Shown here: piece by piece, positions 62,046-64,000 of the stretch
How positions within the stretch are numbered: the first letter of the stretch is position 1
Layout of the letters: every line of letters starts with the position of its first letter
DNA from: UMGS1696 sp964558485
Lineage (GTDB): Bacteria; Bacillota; Clostridia; Oscillospirales; CAG-272
DNA: 64,000 bases
NCBI GenBank assembly: GCA_964558485.1
Contig: CAZLED010000001.1
Location: forward strand, 27,588 to 91,587
Reading direction: 5' to 3'
Notes under the pieces: generated by a model
The model's database searches: none
What the model was told of the DNA's origin: nothing
Seen by the model: only the letters and a program-made list of their open reading frames with translations
Program-made: the position numbers and the translations under genes

Positions 62046-62114
62046 AGGAACGTAGATATGAACGAGTGGATACCATCGGAACGATGAATGAAAACGATAC
62101 AGGGAGGCTATACT

Positions 62115-63566
62115 ATGCGGAAGATCGCTTGGCTGCTGGTACTTTTGACAGTGGGCTCTACGTTGGCCGGCTGCGGTGCTGTGGAAGAAACAATAACAGA
62201 AACAACGGGAAAGACGGAAACAGAATCGACTGTGGATACGGAACCGGAGATATCCGACGATCTGCCCGACATGGACTACGGCGGCGCCGACTTCCGGATC
62301 TACACAAGACAGTGCTGTGAGAGCCACAAGAACGGCGTCTATATGCCGGAGCAGACCGGGGACGTGATCTCCGATGCAGTCTACGAACGGAACCTTGCCA
62401 TCGAAGAACGCTTCAATATAACCTTCACCGAGCCCTTCTTGGCACCCGATGCCGAGGCTACGGACCTGAACAATGCGGTACAGGCCGGCGACGATATGTG
62501 CGAGCTGGCGGTTTGGCACTACAAGCACCTGGGCGACTCTGCCGCTGCCGGGTACCTTGCCGACATTTCCCAGGCCGGCTACATTGGTTTTGACAAGCCC
62601 TGGTGGTATCAAAAGGTAAACGATGCCTATTCCGTAGGTGGTCACGCCTATGTGGTGGTGGGTATGTATGACCTGGACAACTACTTAGACAATGTGTGCG
62701 TGTACTTTAATAAGGATATGCTCATCGACCTGACCGGGGACGACGACCTGTACTCCGTGGTCAAGGAAGGCAAATGGACCGTTGATAAAATGGAAGAGAT
62801 CGCCACGCTGGCAACGGTGGACCTGGACGGTGACGGCACCATGGATCCCACCAAGGACCAGTTCGGCTACGGGCAGGCGTCCGGGTATGGCTTCATCTAT
62901 CAGTTCGCCTGGGAACAGCCGGTAACAGAGCGGGACGCAGATGGCTATCCCCACGATGCCATCAACACCGAGCGGATGCAGAGCATGTTCGAGACCTTCC
63001 AAAAGCTGGTGGCAGCAGACTACACGATCGTGGACGAAGCCGGAACCGGTTGCACTGCCTTCAAGGAAAACAGGGAATTGTTCCAGCTGGACAGCCTGAA
63101 AGCGTCCTCCGGCAGCTATCGTGACATGGAACAGGATTTCGGTATCCTGCCCGTACCGAAGCTGAACGAAGAACAAAAGGAACACTACACCCATGCGACT
63201 GCCCACACCTCTGCCGTAGCGATCCCGGTGGTCAAGGACCAGGCAGGATTGGAGTATGCTTCTATGATCCTGGAAGCCATGGCAGCCGAGGGTTATAAGC
63301 AGATCCGACCGGCCGTGTACGAGGTGGCGCTGAAATCCAAGTACACCAGAGACGCCGACTCCTATGAAATGATCGACATCGTGGTGCAGGGCAGAACAGC
63401 GGACTTTGCCGACGTCTACGACAAGTGGGGCTTCACCTACACTCTGGACTACGTGGCGAGAGGGAACGTAAAGGAGTGGGCCTCCTACTACGCCAGCAAC
63501 AACAAGACCCAGACGAAGAACATCCAGGACGTTGTGGATATGTTCAAGAAGCTGGTAGAGAATTAA
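62115..63566 (+). CDS. extracellular solute-binding lipoprotein (paralogue H)
   Basis: 483 residues; lipobox TLAGC (C20). Family marks: EQTGDVISDAVYERN, DKPWWYQKVND, DLDGDGTMDPTKDQFGYG, ASSGSYRDMEQDFGILPVPKLNEEQ and RPAVYEVALKSKYTRDADSYEMIDIV. GGGAGG precedes the ATG. It is the last of eight such lipoproteins and again has a promoter and terminator of its own. Confidence 0.87.
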   Translation: MRKIAWLLVLLTVGSTLAGCGAVEETITETTGKTETESTVDTEPEISDDLPDMDYGGADFRIYTRQCCESHKNGVYMPEQTGDVISDAVYERNLAIEERFNITFTEPFLAPDAEATDLNNAVQAGDDMCELAVWHYKHLGDSAAAGYLADISQAGYIGFDKPWWYQKVNDAYSVGGHAYVVVGMYDLDNYLDNVCVYFNKDMLIDLTGDDDLYSVVKEGKWTVDKMEEIATLATVDLDGDGTMDPTKDQFGYGQASGYGFIYQFAWEQPVTERDADGYPHDAINTERMQSMFETFQKLVAADYTIVDEAGTGCTAFKENRELFQLDSLKASSGSYRDMEQDFGILPVPKLNEEQKEHYTHATAHTSAVAIPVVKDQAGLEYASMILEAMAAEGYKQIRPAVYEVALKSKYTRDADSYEMIDIVVQGRTADFADVYDKWGFTYTLDYVARGNVKEWASYYASNNKTQTKNIQDVVDMFKKLVEN

Positions 63567-63577
63567 GAAGAAATCGA

Positions 63578-63614
63578 GGTCAGAAGCGGGCGCACTGCTT
63601 CTGACCCAATTTTT
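63578..63614 (+). terminator. terminator of paralogue H
   Basis: GGTCAGAAGC and GCTTCTGACC pair around 9 bases, then a T run. Confidence 0.85.
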
Positions 63615-63639
63615 ATGTATAAGGAAGAAAAAAGAAATT

Positions 63640-63840
63640 GGGTGTGGGATGCCCGATACCCATGTGGAATACCAAATTATTCGACGGTGGGATGATGGAT
63701 GCCGACACCCATACCGTACATCGAAATGCGTTCGACGGCGGGATGTCGTCAGCCGAGGGCGATGAGAATACCAAGGGTAGGTCATCCCGCCCTACATTCG
63801 GCGTACGAAATCGATTTTGTAGCGGTACCCATGGGTTTTT
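63640..63840. other. intergenic stretch with degenerate repeats, no gene seen
   Basis: TTCGACGGTGGGATG and TTCGACGGCGGGATG recur, as do short GATACCCATG-like units. No ribosome site supports the short reading frames here. Confidence 0.35.
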
Positions 63841-63873
63841 TCAAAAAAATCTCAAAAACTTTGTCAAAAGGGG

Positions 63874-63902
63874 TTGACAAAAGCCGGACGATGTGGTATA
63901 CT
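63874..63902 (+). promoter_or_regulatory. promoter reading out of the window
   Basis: TTGACA, 17 bases, TATACT with TGG. Confidence 0.75.
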
Positions 63903-63976
63903 ATACAGGCTGTCTGAGAGACGCAAGTCAATCAAGCTAAGCGGTGAAAAAACTTCAAAAAGTTTCCGAAAACCTC

Positions 63977-64000
63977 TTGACAAACGCAAGCCGATGTGAT
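63977..64000 (+). promoter_or_regulatory. second promoter, cut by the window end
   Basis: TTGACA followed by 17 bases ending ATGTGA; the -10 would start at base 64000. With the promoter at 63874 it makes a tandem pair for the next gene. Confidence 0.55.

Overview
This 64 kb window looks like the chromosome of an anaerobic, gut-type member of the Clostridia (Bacillota), most likely an Oscillospirales/Ruminococcaceae relative. The signs are AGGAGG-type ribosome binding sites, vegetative promoters with TTGACA and an extended TGnTATAAT box 17 bp apart, lipoprotein signals, a type I dockerin, a glycyl-radical enzyme, and ISC/Rrf2 genes of low-GC Gram-positive type. No phage, plasmid, transposase or CRISPR array was seen. 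The assignment is inference; no rRNA or marker tree could be run.

Layout: 1-1406, an SbcC-like ATPase (cut by the window edge) and its SbcD-like nuclease. 1608-5724, a large dockerin-bearing wall hydrolase divergent from a small XRE regulator, then a nucleoside-hydrolase-like protein with duplicated N-terminal DNA. 5949-6664, a PIN-domain protein with a small overlapping partner. 6770-16677, three solute-binding lipoproteins, a PHP hydrolase, a small lipoprotein and LacZ. 16678-20000, 75-bp tandem repeats downstream of an EF-G-like GTPase, then a MIF-like protein. 20267-23332, a Fur-family regulator with a zinc-type ABC transporter. 23590-31840, three more solute-binding proteins (one broken by a stop codon), PheA, and two secreted proteins with a shared APQTxDAG C-terminal tail. 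31933-36641, a transglutaminase-like protein, an Rrf2 regulator, a beta-helix-like protein and iscS-iscU. 36832-42419, a putative glycosidase, an esterase, a PHP protein and another solute-binding protein. 42631-46627, tRNA-Ser, a membrane/J-domain/DUF5685-like trio and an SNF-type symporter. 46895-51905, a secreted protein, a glucose-family PTS and a phosphodiesterase. 52036-61854, tRNA-Trp, thiI, pncB, a radical SAM protein, a PfkB kinase, a glycyl-radical enzyme, three tRNAs, a GNAT enzyme and an ECF S-component. 62115-63566, the eighth solute-binding protein.

The dominant theme is saccharide acquisition: eight paralogous solute-binding lipoproteins, LacZ, PTS components, putative glycosidase and esterase, and a sugar kinase. 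None of the eight binding proteins has a permease or ATPase gene beside it, and most stand as single genes with their own promoter. This orphan, amplified family is the most striking system-level signal here.

The second theme is intergenic structure: a 75-bp tandem repeat in the EF-G 3' region, a hairpin element with covarying stems at three sites, GTAGGG-led palindromes, a duplicated hairpin terminator element, and TCAGA-rich interspersed elements. Functional names rest on protein motifs read by eye; no database search was possible.
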